DNA from: Micromonospora ferruginea
GTDB lineage: Bacteria; Actinomycetota; Actinomycetes; Mycobacteriales; Micromonosporaceae
Direction: 5' to 3'
Assembly: GCF_013694245.2 (NCBI RefSeq)
Contig: NZ_CP059322.2
Coordinates: 2,662,001-2,726,000 of the forward strand
DNA: 64,000 nt
Position 1 is the stretch's first letter. The number at the start of each line of letters is the position of its first letter. The position numbers and the translations under genes are program-made. This document shows positions 15,534 to 24,715 of the stretch, in pieces. The notes beneath the pieces were generated by a model that made no database searches, was not told where the DNA came from, and worked only from the letters and a program-made list of their open reading frames with translations.

Positions 15534-16777
15534 AGCCGGACGCCGAGGAGGGCGTCCAGGGTGTCGGCGAAGAGCGCGGGCGCGCCGGCGTCGGAGGCGT
15601 CGGAGGCGTCGCCGGCCAGGGTGCGCTCGGCCCAGGCGTCGGCCACCGCCAGCGCGCCGGGCGTGTCCAGGTCGTCGGCGAGCCGGTCGCGTACCCCGGC
15701 CAGCAACGCCTCGCCCGACGGGCCGGCCGGCGCGGCGGCGGCCCGCCGCCAGCGGTCCACCCGCTCCAGCGCCTCGGCGAGCAGCTCGTCGGTCCAGGAC
15801 CGGTCGCTGCGGTAGTGGCCGGCGAGCAACGCCAGCCGCACCGCCATCGGGTCGACCCGGTCGGCCCGCAGCCGGGAGACGAAGACCAGGTTGCCCTTGG
15901 ACTTGGACATCTTCTCGCCGTCCAGGCCGATCATGCCGGCGTGCACGTAGTGGTCGGCGAACGGTGTCTCGCCGGTCAGCCGCTCGGCGTGCGCCGCGGA
16001 GCACTCGTGGTGCGGGAAGATCAGGTCGTTGCCGCCGCCCTGCACGGAGATCCGGTCGCCGAGCAGGTTCAACGCGATGACCGTGCACTCGATGTGCCAG
16101 CCGGGGCGGCCCGGACCCAGCTCGCCGCCGGGCCAGGACGGCTCGCCCTCGCGGGCGCCGCGCCACAGCAGCGGGTCGAGCGGGTCCCGCTTGCCGGCGC
16201 GGTCCGGGTCGCCGCCGCGCTCCGGGAAGATCTCCAGCATCTCGGCGCGGGACAGGTTGGACTCGTAGCCGAACGCGGGCGCGGCGGAGACGTCGAAGTA
16301 GACGTCGCCGGTGCCGTCGTCGAGCCGGTACGCCGCACCGTCCTTGAGCAGCACGAGCACCTTGTCGGCGATGTCCGGGATCGACTCGACCGCGCCGACG
16401 TAGTGCGCCGGCGGGATCATCCGCAGCGCCTCCATGTCCTCGCGGAACAGCGCGGTCTCCCGCATGGCCAGGACCTTCCAGTCCTCGCCGTCGCGCTCGG
16501 CGCGCTCCAGCAGCGGGTCGTCGATGTCGGTGACGTTCTGCACGTAACGCACGGTCAGGCCGGCGTCGCGCCACATCCGCTGCACCAGGTCGAAAGTGAT
16601 CATGGTGGCCGCGTGCCCGAGGTGGGTGGCGTCGTACGGGGTGATGCCGCAGACGTACATCGAGGCGACGCCGTCGGGCCGGGACGGGTGCGGGCCCTGC
16701 CGCGCCGAGTCGTACAACCTCAGTGGCACGCCCTCGCCCGGCAGCCGTGGCACCTCGTGTCCCGCCCAAGACTCCAT
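15530..16777 (-). CDS. mshC: Mycothiol cysteine ligase MshC
   Basis: A 415-residue ATP-dependent ligase that joins cysteine to glucosaminyl-inositol in mycothiol synthesis. It is derived from cysteinyl-tRNA synthetase: the nucleotide site has HLGHA (near residue 52, HIGH motif) and KMSKS (near 290), and the zinc-cysteine site includes [16 protein letters not shown] and GWHIECTV. The protein stops after the catalytic domain, without the tRNA-binding C-terminus of CysRS, and at about 410 residues matches MshC. It is the last gene of a reverse-strand cluster with SCO1664-family, DUF3090 and phosphatase genes, an arrangement conserved in actinobacteria. Its presence means mycothiol is the organism's main low-molecular-weight thiol. 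Confidence 0.96.
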   Translation of the reverse strand: MESWAGHEVPRLPGEGVPLRLYDSARQGPHPSRPDGVASMYVCGITPYDATHLGHAATMITFDLVQRMWRDAGLTVRYVQNVTDIDDPLLERAERDGEDWKVLAMRETALFREDMEALRMIPPAHYVGAVESIPDIADKVLVLLKDGAAYRLDDGTGDVYFDVSAAPAFGYESNLSRAEMLEIFPERGGDPDRAGKRDPLDPLLWRGAREGEPSWPGGELGPGRPGWHIECTVIALNLLGDRISVQGGGNDLIFPHHECSAAHAERLTGETPFADHYVHAGMIGLDGEKMSKSKGNLVFVSRLRADRVDPMAVRLALLAGHYRSDRSWTDELLAEALERVDRWRRAAAAPAGPSGEALLAGVRDRLADDLDTPGALAVADAWAERTLAGDASDASDAGAPALFADTLDALLGVRL

Positions 16778-16844
16778 GACCGCCAGCCTAACGATCCGTC
16801 AGGCGCGCCGGTGCCGGCCCACGGGTGATCAACGCGACAGCGGC

Positions 16845-17663
16845 TCACATGGGTGGCCAGGGCATCGCCGGCCACTCCTCCGGGGGCAGCGGGAACCGGC
16901 CGGTGTCGCGCAGCCGGTCCACCCGGGCCGCCACCGCCCTGACCTCACTGAGGGTGAGGTGCTCGGCCAGTTCCTCGCCGAGCGCGCCGTCGAGGCGGGC
17001 GGCCAGCCCGTCGAGCATCTCGACCGCGTCCGGTGGGAGCCGGCGACCGGCCCAGCCCCAGAGCACCGTGCGCAGCTTCTCCTCCACGTGGAAGCTGACC
17101 CCGTGGTCCACCCCGTATATGCGGTCGTCCGCGCCGACGAGCACGTGCCCGCCCTTGCGGTCGGCATTGTTGATCACCGCGTCGAGGACGGCCAGCCGGG
17201 CCAGCCGCGGGTCGTCGGCGTGCGCCAGCGCGTACGCCGCACCGTCGTCGTCGCGCGCCGCGGCGACCGGAAACCAGCGCGGCGGCGCCGCCTCGGCGGG
17301 CACGAAGCCGACCAGCGGCTCGGCGTCGGCCGGCTCGTCGATCCAGAGCTGGCAGGAGCCGGGGCCGAACGGGCCGTCGCGCAGCACGGTGGGCGGCACC
17401 AGGTCCCACCCGCTGGCCTGGGAGACCAGGTAGGCGGCGACCTCCCGACCGGCCAGCGTGCCGTCCGGGAAGTCCCAGAGCGGGCGCTCACCGCGCACCG
17501 GCTTGTAGACACAGTGCGCGCTCACCTCGCCGAGGGCGATGACGGCGCGCAACGTCGCGTTGGAGGCGTCGACCAGCCGCCCCTCCAGGGTGAGCTCACC
17601 GTCGGCGAGCAACCGCAGCGCCTCGGCGCCGTCCTGTCGGGGCTGCAGTTCCGACGAGGTCAC
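16845..17663 (-). CDS. SCO1664 family protein
   Basis: A 272-residue protein of the SCO1664 family, which shares a fold with phosphatidylinositol kinase-like proteins. Visible blocks are YKPVRGERPLWDFPDGTLAG (the P-loop-like ATP-binding strand with its lysine), AVLDAVINNADRKGGHVLVG (catalytic-loop N-A-D-R-K-G-G-H) and DRIYGVDHGVSFHVEEKLRT (metal-binding DHG). These are the kinase-like catalytic elements, so phosphotransfer is plausible, although no substrate is established. Its start overlaps the stop of the DUF3090 gene by 4 nt, implying coupled translation. It sits between mshC and DUF3090, as in other actinobacteria. Confidence 0.92.
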   Translation of the reverse strand: MTSSELQPRQDGAEALRLLADGELTLEGRLVDASNATLRAVIALGEVSAHCVYKPVRGERPLWDFPDGTLAGREVAAYLVSQASGWDLVPPTVLRDGPFGPGSCQLWIDEPADAEPLVGFVPAEAAPPRWFPVAAARDDDGAAYALAHADDPRLARLAVLDAVINNADRKGGHVLVGADDRIYGVDHGVSFHVEEKLRTVLWGWAGRRLPPDAVEMLDGLAARLDGALGEELAEHLTLSEVRAVAARVDRLRDTGRFPLPPEEWPAMPWPPM

Positions 17664-18250
17664 CGGTGATAGCCGTTGTGCCGGGGGCAGAGGTGGCCGG
17701 CCGGGTCGAGCGGCTGGCCGCAGAGCGGGCAGGGCGGCCGGCCGGCGTTGACCACCCGCTTGGCGCGCTCGATGAACTCGCGGGTCGCCTCCGGGGTCAG
17801 CCGCACCCGGAGCCGGTCGAGGTCGTCGTCCGGCTCGTCCGGCTCCTCGTCGATCTCCACCTCGTCGTCGTCCGCGTCACCCAGCTCGACCTCGACCTCC
17901 GCCTCGCCGACGGCGATCGCCTCGATCACCACGGTCGCGGTGTCCACGTCGAAGGCCAGGCCCAGCGTGCCGACCCGGAACTCCTCGTCGACCGGGGTGT
18001 CCAGCGGCTCGTTGTCGCCCAGCGCGATCGGCGCCGACTCCGGCAGCTTCACCCCGAACCGGCGTTGCGCCTCGGTGAGCAACTCCTCCAGCTTCTCGGC
18101 GAGCAGCGACACCTGGACCTTCTCCAGCGCGACGCTGACCAGCCGGCCGCCGCCACGCGCCTGGAGGAAGAACGTGCGCTCCCCCGGCGGGCCGACCGTT
18201 CCGGCGACGAACCGCTCCGGCGGCTCGAACGCGTGCACCTGGTGCGTCAT
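17660..18250 (-). CDS. DUF3090 family protein
   Basis: A 196-residue protein. The N-terminal half (HQVHAFEPPERFVAGTVGPP, FFLQARGGGRLVSVALEKVQ) matches DUF3090. A highly acidic linker follows (about residues 120-150, runs of Asp and Glu), and the C-terminus carries a small zinc-finger-like motif, CPLCGQPLDPAGHLCPRHNG. The ATG at 18250 starts at MTHQVHAFEP. The terminal Cys4-type motif suggests metal binding and perhaps nucleic-acid or protein contact. The function is unknown; the fixed neighbourhood with SCO1664-family and histidine-phosphatase genes argues for a shared pathway. Confidence 0.92.
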   Translation of the reverse strand: MTHQVHAFEPPERFVAGTVGPPGERTFFLQARGGGRLVSVALEKVQVSLLAEKLEELLTEAQRRFGVKLPESAPIALGDNEPLDTPVDEEFRVGTLGLAFDVDTATVVIEAIAVGEAEVEVELGDADDDEVEIDEEPDEPDDDLDRLRVRLTPEATREFIERAKRVVNAGRPPCPLCGQPLDPAGHLCPRHNGYHR

Positions 18251-18347
18251 ACCCACGACCCTATCCGGCGCGCGGAAGCACCGCGCAGCCCACCGACGCC
18301 GAATCCGCCCAGAGCGCAACGCGCCCCGCCGGGCCCGCCGCACGCGG

Positions 18348-19055
18348 TCACGACCTCCCCGCCCCCGCGCCACCGCCGACCGCCGCGTCCGACTCGGTGG
18401 CGCGCGGCGCCCGCCGTCGCCGCTTGCGCGGCGGCGGGACCAGCGCCGACAGGTCGCCGCCGGTGTCGTTGAGCCGGACCAGGAACGGCCGCAGCGGCGT
18501 GTAGCGGATCGCCGTCACCGACGCCGGGTCGGCCACGATCCGCTGGAAGAGATCCAGGTGTACGCCGAGCGCGTCAGCCACGATCGCCTTGATCACGTCG
18601 CCGTGGCTGCACGCCAGCCAGACCGCCTCGGGCCCGTGTTCGGCGGTGACCCGCGCGTCCCACGCCCGCACCGCGGCGACCGCCCGCGCGGACATCGCCG
18701 CCATCGACTCCCCCTCCGGGAAGGCGGCGGCGCTGGGGTGCTGCTGGACGACCGGCCAGAGCGGCTCCTTCGCCAGCTTCTTCAGCGCCTGCCCCTCCCA
18801 GGCGCCGTAGCCGCACTCGATCAGCCCGTCCTCGACCACCGGCTCGGCCTGCGGCAACGCCAGCTCCAACGTCTGCCGGCAGCGGATCAGCGGGCTGGTC
18901 ACCACCGCCGCGAGCGGCAGCCCGGCCAGCCGACCGCCGACCGCCGTGGCCTGGGCCCGTCCCGTGTCGTCCAACTCGACCGGTTGCCGCCCGGCCAGCC
19001 CACCGTCGGCGTTCGCGGTGGTCCGGCCGTGTCGCAGAAGCAGAAGGGTCGCCAC
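18348..19055 (-). CDS. Histidine phosphatase family protein (MSMEG_4193-like)
   Basis: A 235-residue member of the histidine phosphatase (phosphoglycerate-mutase-like) superfamily. LLLLRHGRTTANADG gives the RHG catalytic motif at residues 8-10, with the second histidine in ACSHGDVIKAIVADALGVHL. CGYGAWEGQALKKL and FPEGESMAAMSARAV are typical. A Lys/Arg and Gly tail closes it. I chose the GTG at 19055 because it lies 7 nt after TAGGGT on the reverse strand, predicting a leaderless message; a GTG at 19061 is the alternative. It is the first gene of the reverse-strand cluster that runs to mshC. Immediately upstream lies a strongly G-rich tandem repeat. The substrate is unknown. Confidence 0.9.
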   Translation of the reverse strand: MATLLLLRHGRTTANADGGLAGRQPVELDDTGRAQATAVGGRLAGLPLAAVVTSPLIRCRQTLELALPQAEPVVEDGLIECGYGAWEGQALKKLAKEPLWPVVQQHPSAAAFPEGESMAAMSARAVAAVRAWDARVTAEHGPEAVWLACSHGDVIKAIVADALGVHLDLFQRIVADPASVTAIRYTPLRPFLVRLNDTGGDLSALVPPPRKRRRRAPRATESDAAVGGGAGAGRS

Positions 19056-19104
19056 GCCCACCACCCTAGCCGTGCCACCTCGTCCACCGGCCCCACCACC
19101 ACAG

Positions 19105-19345
19105 CGCCGCCCACACTCCCCCGCACTCCCCGCCCCACCGCCCCCGCCCCACCGCCCCACCGCCCCCGCCCCACCGCCCCACCGCCCCACCGGCCCCCGC
19201 CCCACCGGCCCGCCGCCCCACCGGCCCGCCGGCCCCCGCCCCACCGGCCCGCCGCCCCACCGGCCCGCCGCCCCACCGGCCCGCCGCCCCACCGGCCCGC
19301 CGCCCCACCGGCCCGGCGGCCCACCGGCCCACCGCCCAACCGGCC
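19105..19345. repeat. GC-only tandem repeat region
   Basis: The stretch is almost entirely C and G with occasional A. It is built first from short CCGCCCCA units and then, from about 19186, from a 16-base unit (CCGCCCCACCGGCCCG) repeated several times. On the reverse strand it is a series of GGGG runs. It lies directly upstream of the phosphatase gene. Open frames crossing it are repetitive Pro/Arg artefacts. G-quadruplex formation on the reverse strand is possible. Confidence 0.8.
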
Positions 19346-19556
19346 CGGCGGCTCGACCGGCTCGATCGGCTCGGTCGCCCGGAGTAGTTGACCATGAAGT
19401 TGACCGTCGCAAATCACACAGAACCCCCGCCAACCTCATGATCGACCGAGTCGGGCGTCCGGCGCGGGGAGCGCGTCGCGTCCCGCACCAGACGCCCACG
19501 GAAGCCGACAAGTCCGCCCACCCTGCGCGAGTGGTAAGGACCAACGGCCACCCGCC

Positions 19557-19631
19557 CGCCGATCTTGCACTTCCGGCCCGCCCATAGCGGGATGATTCCG
19601 GCGTTTGGGGGCCGCAAGTGCAAGATCGGCG
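19557..19631. repeat. 75-bp palindromic element with perfect 16-bp arms
   Basis: CGCCGATCTTGCACTT (19557-19572) pairs perfectly with AAGTGCAAGATCGGCG (19616-19631), with further pairing inside (CCGGCC/GGCCGC) around a centre containing GATTCCGGCGTTT. A related element with the same outer CCGATCT and inner GATTCCGG blocks lies at 36435-36512. It looks like a REP or MITE-type dispersed palindrome. Confidence 0.7.
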
Positions 19632-19632
19632 G

Positions 19633-19677
19633 AGGGGCGGGGGCGGGGTGGGGTGGGGTGGGGTGGGGTGGGGTGGG
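19633..19677 (+). repeat. GGGGT microsatellite
   Basis: After GGAGGGGCGGGGGC the pentamer GGGGT is repeated five times without interruption, ending GGGTCG. It is a textbook G-quadruplex-forming sequence on the forward strand, starting 2 nt after the palindromic element. From here to the start of the next gene at 20017 (about 340 bases) I see no gene, only the presumed leader region of that gene. Confidence 0.75.
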
Positions 19678-20016
19678 TCGTCCCCTTCCGCCGCTGGGGC
19701 CAGCCGACCCGAACCGCGCACACCGCATGCCGGCCGCCCCGGGTGGGCGGTATGTCCGGGGCGGAGGTGGTCTGGGACAGATGTCGGGTGGAATGGGTCC
19801 GGGGGCGGGGGCGTTGTAACCGGTGCACGGCTGAGCAGCGGAAACGCCCACCGCCTGGAGTACCGGTTCCGGGGAATGACGGTGGGGGGCCGGTCGTTGC
19901 ACATGGTTCCGCCGCCACGACGAGGCCCCGCCCCGTGCGCCGACGAAGTCCCCCGCGAGAGCGCCTGACGGTGCTCGCACACCCCCGGTGTGTCGAACCC
20001 CCGAATGGAGCCCCCC

Positions 20017-20592
20017 ATGAACACCATGCTGCGTAAGAGCATCCTCGGTATCGCCGGTCTGACCGTCGCCGGTGGCCTGGCCGCCGGCCCGCTCAACCAC
20101 CAGGACGGCGCGCCGACCGCCCGCGAGGCGGCCGTCACCGTCCAGGCCGACCCGGCCGCGCTGGTCCCGCACGGCATGCAGGGCGCGCAGTCCCGCATCG
20201 ACCTGAACGACGAGCAGACCGCCAACGTGAAGGCGATCGTCGCCGCCACCAAGAAGGCCGGCATGGACGAGCGCGCCGCGGTCGTCTCGATCGCCACCAG
20301 CCTGCAGGAGTCGAAGCTGGAGAACCTCGGTCACCTCGGCGACCGCAACGACCACGACTCGCTGGGCCTGTTCCAGCAGCGCCCGTCCAGTGGTTGGGGC
20401 ACACCGGAGCAGATCACCGACCCGGAGTACTCCACGCTCGCCTTCCTCAAGGGCCTCAAGCAGGTCGACGGCTGGCAGGACATGCCGCTGACCCAGGCCG
20501 CGCAGACCGTGCAGGTCTCCGCGTACCCGGACGCGTACGCGCAGTGGGAGCAGCAGGCCGCCGACCTGGTCGCCCAGCACTGGAACGGCTGA
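20017..20592 (+). CDS. Secreted lysozyme-like/transglycosylase-type protein
   Basis: A 191-residue secreted protein. The ATG at 20017 has GGAG upstream and is followed by a signal peptide (NTMLRKSILGIAGLTVAGGL, cleavage near residue 27). The mature domain contains IATSLQESKLENLGHLG, DHDSLGLFQQRPSSGWGTPE and AFLKGLKQVDGWQDMPLTQA. This block recurs in actinobacterial wall-associated proteins and resembles a lytic-transglycosylase or Rpf-type lysozyme fold, with the Glu of QESK as candidate catalytic acid. It probably acts on peptidoglycan outside the cell. It is monocistronic, ending at a strong hairpin. The long upstream gene-free region may hold its control elements; I see no convincing riboswitch. 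Confidence 0.75.
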   Translation: MNTMLRKSILGIAGLTVAGGLAAGPLNHQDGAPTAREAAVTVQADPAALVPHGMQGAQSRIDLNDEQTANVKAIVAATKKAGMDERAAVVSIATSLQESKLENLGHLGDRNDHDSLGLFQQRPSSGWGTPEQITDPEYSTLAFLKGLKQVDGWQDMPLTQAAQTVQVSAYPDAYAQWEQQAADLVAQHWNG

Positions 20593-20602
20593 CCGACAGC
20601 GC

Positions 20603-20637
20603 GAAGGCCGGCACCCCGTGACGGGGTGCCGGCCTTC
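20603..20637. terminator. Strong bidirectional terminator
   Basis: GAAGGCCGGCACCCCG and CGGGGTGCCGGCCTTC form a perfect 16-bp stem with a TGA loop. It sits between the convergent wall-protein and uppP genes and can serve both. Confidence 0.9.
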
Positions 20638-20652
20638 GTCGTGTCGCCGGGA

Positions 20653-21489
20653 TCAGGTGGCGCTGATCGTGCCGGTGAGCAGCAGGCAGAGCACCAGCGT
20701 GCCGAGCGCCACCCGGTAGAGCACGAACAGGTAGAGCGTGTGGTGCGCGACGTAGCGCAGCAGCCAGGCGATGGCCGCGTAGCCGATGGCGAACGCGATC
20801 AGCGTGGCCACCACCATCTGCGCCACGCTCGGCGCGGCGGTGCCCGGCGCGGACGGCTCGAAGACGTCCGGCAGGCTGAACACGCCGGAGATCACCACGG
20901 CCGGGATGGCCAGCAGGAACGAGTAGCGCGCCGCCGTCTCCCGGGTCAGGTTGAGGAACAGGCCCACGGTCAGCGTGCCGCCCGAGCGGGAGACGCCGGG
21001 GATGAGCGCCATGGCCTGGCCCAGGCCCATCGCCACGCCGTCGCGCATCCGGAAGTTCTCCAGCGTGCGGGTCTGCCGGCCGAAGTACTCCGCGAACGCC
21101 AGCACCAGGGCGAAGAAGATCAACGTGAACGAGATCAGGTAGAGGTTGCGGCCGGCGGTGCGGATCTGGTCCTTGAACAGCAGCCCCAGGATCCCGATCG
21201 GGATGGTGCCGACGATGACGTACCAGCCCATCCGGTAGTCGAGGCTGGAGCGCACCGAGCGGTCGACCAGGCCCAGGCACCAGGTGCGGACGATCCGCCA
21301 GATGTCCTTGAAGAAGTAGATCAGCACGGCGGCCTCGGTGCCGAGCTGGGTGACCGCGGTGAACGACGCGCCCGCGTCCCGGCCGAAGAAGATCGCCGAG
21401 GTGATCCGCAGGTGCCCGGACGACGACACCGGCAGGAACTCCGTCAGCCCCTGGACGACGCCCAGGACGATGGCCTCGACCCAGGTCAC
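20653..21489 (-). CDS. uppP: Undecaprenyl-diphosphatase UppP (BacA)
   Basis: A 278-residue integral membrane phosphatase that recycles undecaprenyl diphosphate to the monophosphate lipid carrier used in peptidoglycan synthesis; the family also confers bacitracin resistance. Both signature motifs are present: [11 protein letters not shown] (about residues 17-27) and PGVSRSGGT (about 163-171). Seven to eight hydrophobic helices cover the length, typical at about 270 residues. The GTG at 21489 overlaps the stop of the F420 oxidoreductase gene upstream, so the two are co-translated. The wall-degrading-type protein gene converges on it from the left. Confidence 0.95.
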   Translation of the reverse strand: MTWVEAIVLGVVQGLTEFLPVSSSGHLRITSAIFFGRDAGASFTAVTQLGTEAAVLIYFFKDIWRIVRTWCLGLVDRSVRSSLDYRMGWYVIVGTIPIGILGLLFKDQIRTAGRNLYLISFTLIFFALVLAFAEYFGRQTRTLENFRMRDGVAMGLGQAMALIPGVSRSGGTLTVGLFLNLTRETAARYSFLLAIPAVVISGVFSLPDVFEPSAPGTAAPSVAQMVVATLIAFAIGYAAIAWLLRYVAHHTLYLFVLYRVALGTLVLCLLLTGTISAT

Positions 21490-22538
21490 TCGCCGACTCC
21501 GGAGAGCTCCAGCGCCTCGGCCACGGTGCGCAGCGTCGCCACGCCGCTGTCCCGGTCCGCCACGAACAGCGACACCGACAGGGTGGTCACGCCCGAGGCG
21601 GCGTACTCCCGCATCCGCTCGGCGATGCGCTCCTTCGGGCCGAGCAGCGAGGTGCGGTCGATGAACTCCATCGGCACCGCGGCGGCCGCGTCGCGCTGCC
21701 GCTTGGCCAGGTAGAGCTCCTGCACCTCGCGGGCCGCGTCGCCGTAGCCCATCCGGGTGGCGAGCTGGTTGTAGAAGTTCTGCTTCCGGCTGCCCATCCC
21801 GCCCACGTAGAGCGCGGCGTACCAGCGGACCAGCTCGGCGCAGGTGGCGACGTCGTCGCCGACCACCACCGGCACCGACGGGACCACGTCGAAGCCGGCC
21901 AGCTCCTTGCCGGCGGTGGCCCGCCCGGCCCGGATCGCGGCGAGGTGCTCCTCGGCGAACTCCGGGGCGTAGAAGACGGCCAGCCAGCCGTCGGCGATCT
22001 CGCCGGCCAGCTCCAGGTTCTTCGGGCCGACGGCGGCCAGGTAGATCGGGATGTGCGCGCGCGGCGGGTGGAAGCTGAGCCGCAGCGCCTTGCCCGGGCC
22101 GTCCGGCAGCGGCAGCGTGTGGTGCTCGCCCTCGTACGCGACCTCCTTGCGGGCCACCGCGAGCTTGACGATGTCGACGTACTCCCGGGTGCGCGACAGC
22201 GGCTTGGCGAACCGGACGCCGTGCCAGCCCTCGGAGACCTGCGGGCCGGAGACGCCGAGGCCGAGCCGGAACCGGCCGCCGGAGAGCGTGTCGATGGTCG
22301 CGGCGGTCATCGCGGTCATCGCCGGGGTGCGCGCCGGGATCTGCATCACGGCGGAGCCGAGGTCGATCCGCTGCGTCTGCCCGGCCATCCAGGCGAGCAT
22401 GCTCGGCGAGTCGGAGCCGTACGCCTCCGCGGCCCACACCACCGAGTAGCCGAGCCGGTCCGCCTCCTGGGCGAACGCCAGATGGTCGGCGGGCGTGCTC
22501 CATGCCGTCTGGTATCCGAGGTTGAGCCCGAGTCGCAC
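21486..22538 (-). CDS. LLM-class F420-dependent oxidoreductase
   Basis: A 350-residue luciferase-like (LLM) TIM-barrel enzyme of the F420-dependent type. It starts [20 protein letters not shown] and contains [59 protein letters not shown] and [20 protein letters not shown], the usual cofactor and barrel segments of the mycobacterial Rv3520c-like group. The GTG at 22538 is preferred because GGGAGGA stands just ahead; upstream codons are not conserved-looking. It implies that the host makes coenzyme F420, which fits actinobacteria. The substrate is unknown. The gene is translationally coupled to uppP, a pairing seen in related genomes but without a clear biochemical link. Confidence 0.9.
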   Translation of the reverse strand: MRLGLNLGYQTAWSTPADHLAFAQEADRLGYSVVWAAEAYGSDSPSMLAWMAGQTQRIDLGSAVMQIPARTPAMTAMTAATIDTLSGGRFRLGLGVSGPQVSEGWHGVRFAKPLSRTREYVDIVKLAVARKEVAYEGEHHTLPLPDGPGKALRLSFHPPRAHIPIYLAAVGPKNLELAGEIADGWLAVFYAPEFAEEHLAAIRAGRATAGKELAGFDVVPSVPVVVGDDVATCAELVRWYAALYVGGMGSRKQNFYNQLATRMGYGDAAREVQELYLAKRQRDAAAAVPMEFIDRTSLLGPKERIAERMREYAASGVTTLSVSLFVADRDSGVATLRTVAEALELSGVGE

Positions 22539-22703
22539 TGGTCCTCCCACCGTCCGCACCACAGGTCGCATCAGGTTACGCAATGCTGGTGCGACCGCCG
22601 ACGACCGGCTCGCCCCGAACACGTCACACCGCTCTGCGCTCGCGCGGGAAGTTGACTGCGGCGAGGATATCCGTGACGCCCGGGATGGAAATAAGGTTCA
22701 CCC

Positions 22704-23675
22704 ATGCAACAGCGACCGCTCGGCCGAAGCGGGCTGGCGGTTTCGCGGCTCGCGCTCGGCACCATGACCTGGGGACGGGACACCGACGCCGACGACGCGG
22801 CCGCCCAGCTGAAGAGCTACCTCGACGCGGGCGGCAACCTCGTCGACACCGCCGACGTGTACGCCGACGGCGACGCCGAGTCGGTGATCGGCTCGCTGCT
22901 GGGCAGCCTGGTCGACCGCGACGACCTGCTCATCGCCACCAAGGCCGGGCTGCGGCCGGGCAGCGGACGCCGCCGCGACGGGTCGCGCGGGCATCTGCTG
23001 CGCACGCTGGACGCGTCGCTGCGCCGGCTCGGCACCGACCACGTCGACCTGTGGCAGGTGCACGGCTACGACCCGGACACGCCGCTGGAGGAGACGCTCA
23101 CCGCGCTCGACCACGCCGTGTCCAGCGGCAAGGCCCGCTACGTCGGGGTGTCGAACTTCTCCGGCTGGCAGACCGCCCGCGCCGCCGCCTGGCAGGCCGC
23201 CTGGCCGGGGCGCGCGCCGGTGGTCGCCGTCCAGGTGGAGTACTCGCTGCTGGAGCGTGGCATCGAGCGCGAGGTGCTGCCGGCCTGCGGCGGGATGGGG
23301 CTGGGGGTGCTGCCCTGGTCGCCGCTGGGCCGGGGGGTGCTCACCGGCAAGTACCGCAACGGCCGCCCGGCCGACTCGCGCGCGGTGTCGCCGCACTTCG
23401 AGCGTTTCGTCGGCACCTACCTGGAGCCGCGCTGCTCCAGCATCGTGGAGGCGGTGGCCATCGCCGCCGGCGGGCTCGGCGTGTCGCCGACGGAGGTGGC
23501 GCTGGCCTGGGTCCGGGACCGGCCCGGGGTGACCGCGCCGATCCTCGGCGCCCGCACGGTCGGGCAGTTGCTCGGCGCGCTCCAGGTGGAGCGGATGACC
23601 CTGCCGGACGAGATCGTCACCGCGCTGGACGACGTCTCCGCGGTGCCGGTCGGCTACCCGGAGCGCGACGGCTGA
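22704..23675 (+). CDS. Aldo/keto reductase
   Basis: A 323-residue aldo/keto reductase, a TIM-barrel NADPH-dependent carbonyl reductase. The catalytic tetrad is visible: Asp in NLVDTADVY with its Tyr, Lys in LIATKAG (about residue 81), and His in LWQVHGYD. The cofactor-binding C-terminal part (GVTAPILGARTVGQLLGALQ) fits the group that includes YajO and YhdN. The start gives MQQRPLGRSGLAVSRLALGT, the canonical opening. It is divergent from the F420 oxidoreductase gene. Substrates of these enzymes are typically small aldehydes; the physiological one here is unknown. Confidence 0.93.
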   Translation: MQQRPLGRSGLAVSRLALGTMTWGRDTDADDAAAQLKSYLDAGGNLVDTADVYADGDAESVIGSLLGSLVDRDDLLIATKAGLRPGSGRRRDGSRGHLLRTLDASLRRLGTDHVDLWQVHGYDPDTPLEETLTALDHAVSSGKARYVGVSNFSGWQTARAAAWQAAWPGRAPVVAVQVEYSLLERGIEREVLPACGGMGLGVLPWSPLGRGVLTGKYRNGRPADSRAVSPHFERFVGTYLEPRCSSIVEAVAIAAGGLGVSPTEVALAWVRDRPGVTAPILGARTVGQLLGALQVERMTLPDEIVTALDDVSAVPVGYPERDG

Positions 23676-23754
23676 GCGACCCCGCCCCGGCGACGCGATC
23701 CGGGTCACCGTCAGGGGGTGGCGAAGGGCTCGCGAGCTGGGCAGCATAGGAGCC

Positions 23755-23946
23755 ATGGACTACGAATACGCGCCGCTGCGGTTGCCCTCGAACGTCGATC
23801 GGTTGACCGCCGCGGCGCAGCTGGCGATCCAGGCGGAGTTCTCCGGCTGGGAGTTGGCCCGGGTGCGGCTCTACCGGGACGGCACGCGGCAGGTGATGCT
23901 GCGCCGTCGCGTGGTGAGCAAGCCGCAGCCGGGCCTGTCGTACTGA
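23755..23946 (+). CDS. DUF5703 small protein
   Basis: A 63-residue protein (MDYEYAPLRLPSNVDRLTAA, then ELARVRLYRDGTRQVMLRRR) that matches the small DUF5703 family of actinobacteria. It is a compact alpha/beta sequence without cysteines or membrane segments. It follows the aldo/keto reductase gene by 79 nt and ends before a bidirectional hairpin terminator. The function is unknown. Confidence 0.85.
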   Translation: MDYEYAPLRLPSNVDRLTAAAQLAIQAEFSGWELARVRLYRDGTRQVMLRRRVVSKPQPGLSY

Positions 23947-23958
23947 CGGGCGTCCCGT

Positions 23959-23990
23959 CCCGGGGCCGCGTCGCGCGGTGCGGCCCCGGG
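23959..23990. terminator. Bidirectional hairpin terminator
   Basis: CCCGGGGCCGC and GCGGCCCCGGG pair perfectly (11 bp) around a 10-nt loop between the convergent DUF5703 gene and the gene at 24002-24655. Confidence 0.8.
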
Positions 23991-24001
23991 GCGAGCACGG
24001 C

Positions 24002-24655
24002 CTAGTGGGCGTGGTCGTGCTCCTCGTCGAGCTCCAGGAAGGGGTGCTCGTCGAGGCGGCCGACCAGCCGGTCGTCCACGGCCGGCTGGAACGGGCCCAC
24101 CGAGTCGTCGTCGTCGAACGACTCCAGGTCGACTGGCGTGCCGACCTCGCTGACCATGACCACGCCGTCGAGCGGCTCCAGCTCGGGCACGTCGAGCGCG
24201 GAGAGCGAGCCGTCGCCGCTCTGCAGCAGCTCCAGCACCGCCTCGCCGACGCCCTCGACCGGCGCTGGCTCGTCCTCCTCCGGGGTGCCCTCCCGGCGGG
24301 CCGCCTCGGCCACCCGCAGCAGCGCGGCGATGCTGGGCACCCGGTAGTCGCGCCGCTGCCGCACCGAGATCACCCGCGGGTGCGGGTCGGTGGGCTCGCC
24401 GCCCTCCACCGCGCCGAAGCGCTCGTCCGCCTCGTCCGGGTCGATCGACTCGACGTCCCAGGGCGTCACCTCGCCGAACGCGTCGAGCAGCTGCTCGTCG
24501 TAGGCGAACGAGGCGTTGTTCAACGCGACGTACGCCTGCCAGACGGCGTCGTCGTCGATCCGGCCCTGGGCGGCCCGGACGGCGGCCAGGTGGGCGCGGG
24601 CGGCGTCGATCACCTGCTCGAGGGCGGCGTCCAGCTCAGCGTGCTGGTCGGTCAT
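24002..24655 (-). CDS. Conserved acidic actinobacterial protein
   Basis: A 217-residue strongly acidic protein, starting TDQHAELDAALEQVIDAARA and ending with a histidine-rich tail (LDEEHDHAH). The middle contains DYRVPSIAALLRVAEAARRE, a possible helical recognition segment. There is no signal or membrane segment. It looks like the conserved hypothetical that lies beside M20 peptidases in other actinobacteria, but no function is known. The His/Asp/Glu tail might bind metal. It lies 60 nt downstream of the peptidase gene on the same strand and may share its transcript. Confidence 0.75.
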   Translation of the reverse strand: MTDQHAELDAALEQVIDAARAHLAAVRAAQGRIDDDAVWQAYVALNNASFAYDEQLLDAFGEVTPWDVESIDPDEADERFGAVEGGEPTDPHPRVISVRQRRDYRVPSIAALLRVAEAARREGTPEEDEPAPVEGVGEAVLELLQSGDGSLSALDVPELEPLDGVVMVSEVGTPVDLESFDDDDSVGPFQPAVDDRLVGRLDEHPFLELDEEHDHAH

Positions 24656-24715
24656 GTGAGGCAGTCCCTTCGCGATGGGGGCAGGTCCGCGCCGGCGGCG
24701 CCGCGGCGGGCGCGG

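Noticed and set aside
19066..19587. Pro/Arg-rich or Gly/Trp-rich open frames through the C/G repeats
   Set aside because: Simple tandem repeats stay open in several frames; no start signals or protein-like composition.
19797..20016. Possible c-di-AMP (ydaO) riboswitch before the secreted wall protein
   Set aside because: The location is typical and a GGGGAATGACGG block caught my eye, but the conserved ydaO core elements and pseudoknot partners are not present.
20653..22503. A single 616-residue reverse frame running through uppP and the F420 oxidoreductase region
   Set aside because: Only its last 278 residues (UppP) are real; the rest is an alternate frame of the LLM gene, which has its own complete frame.
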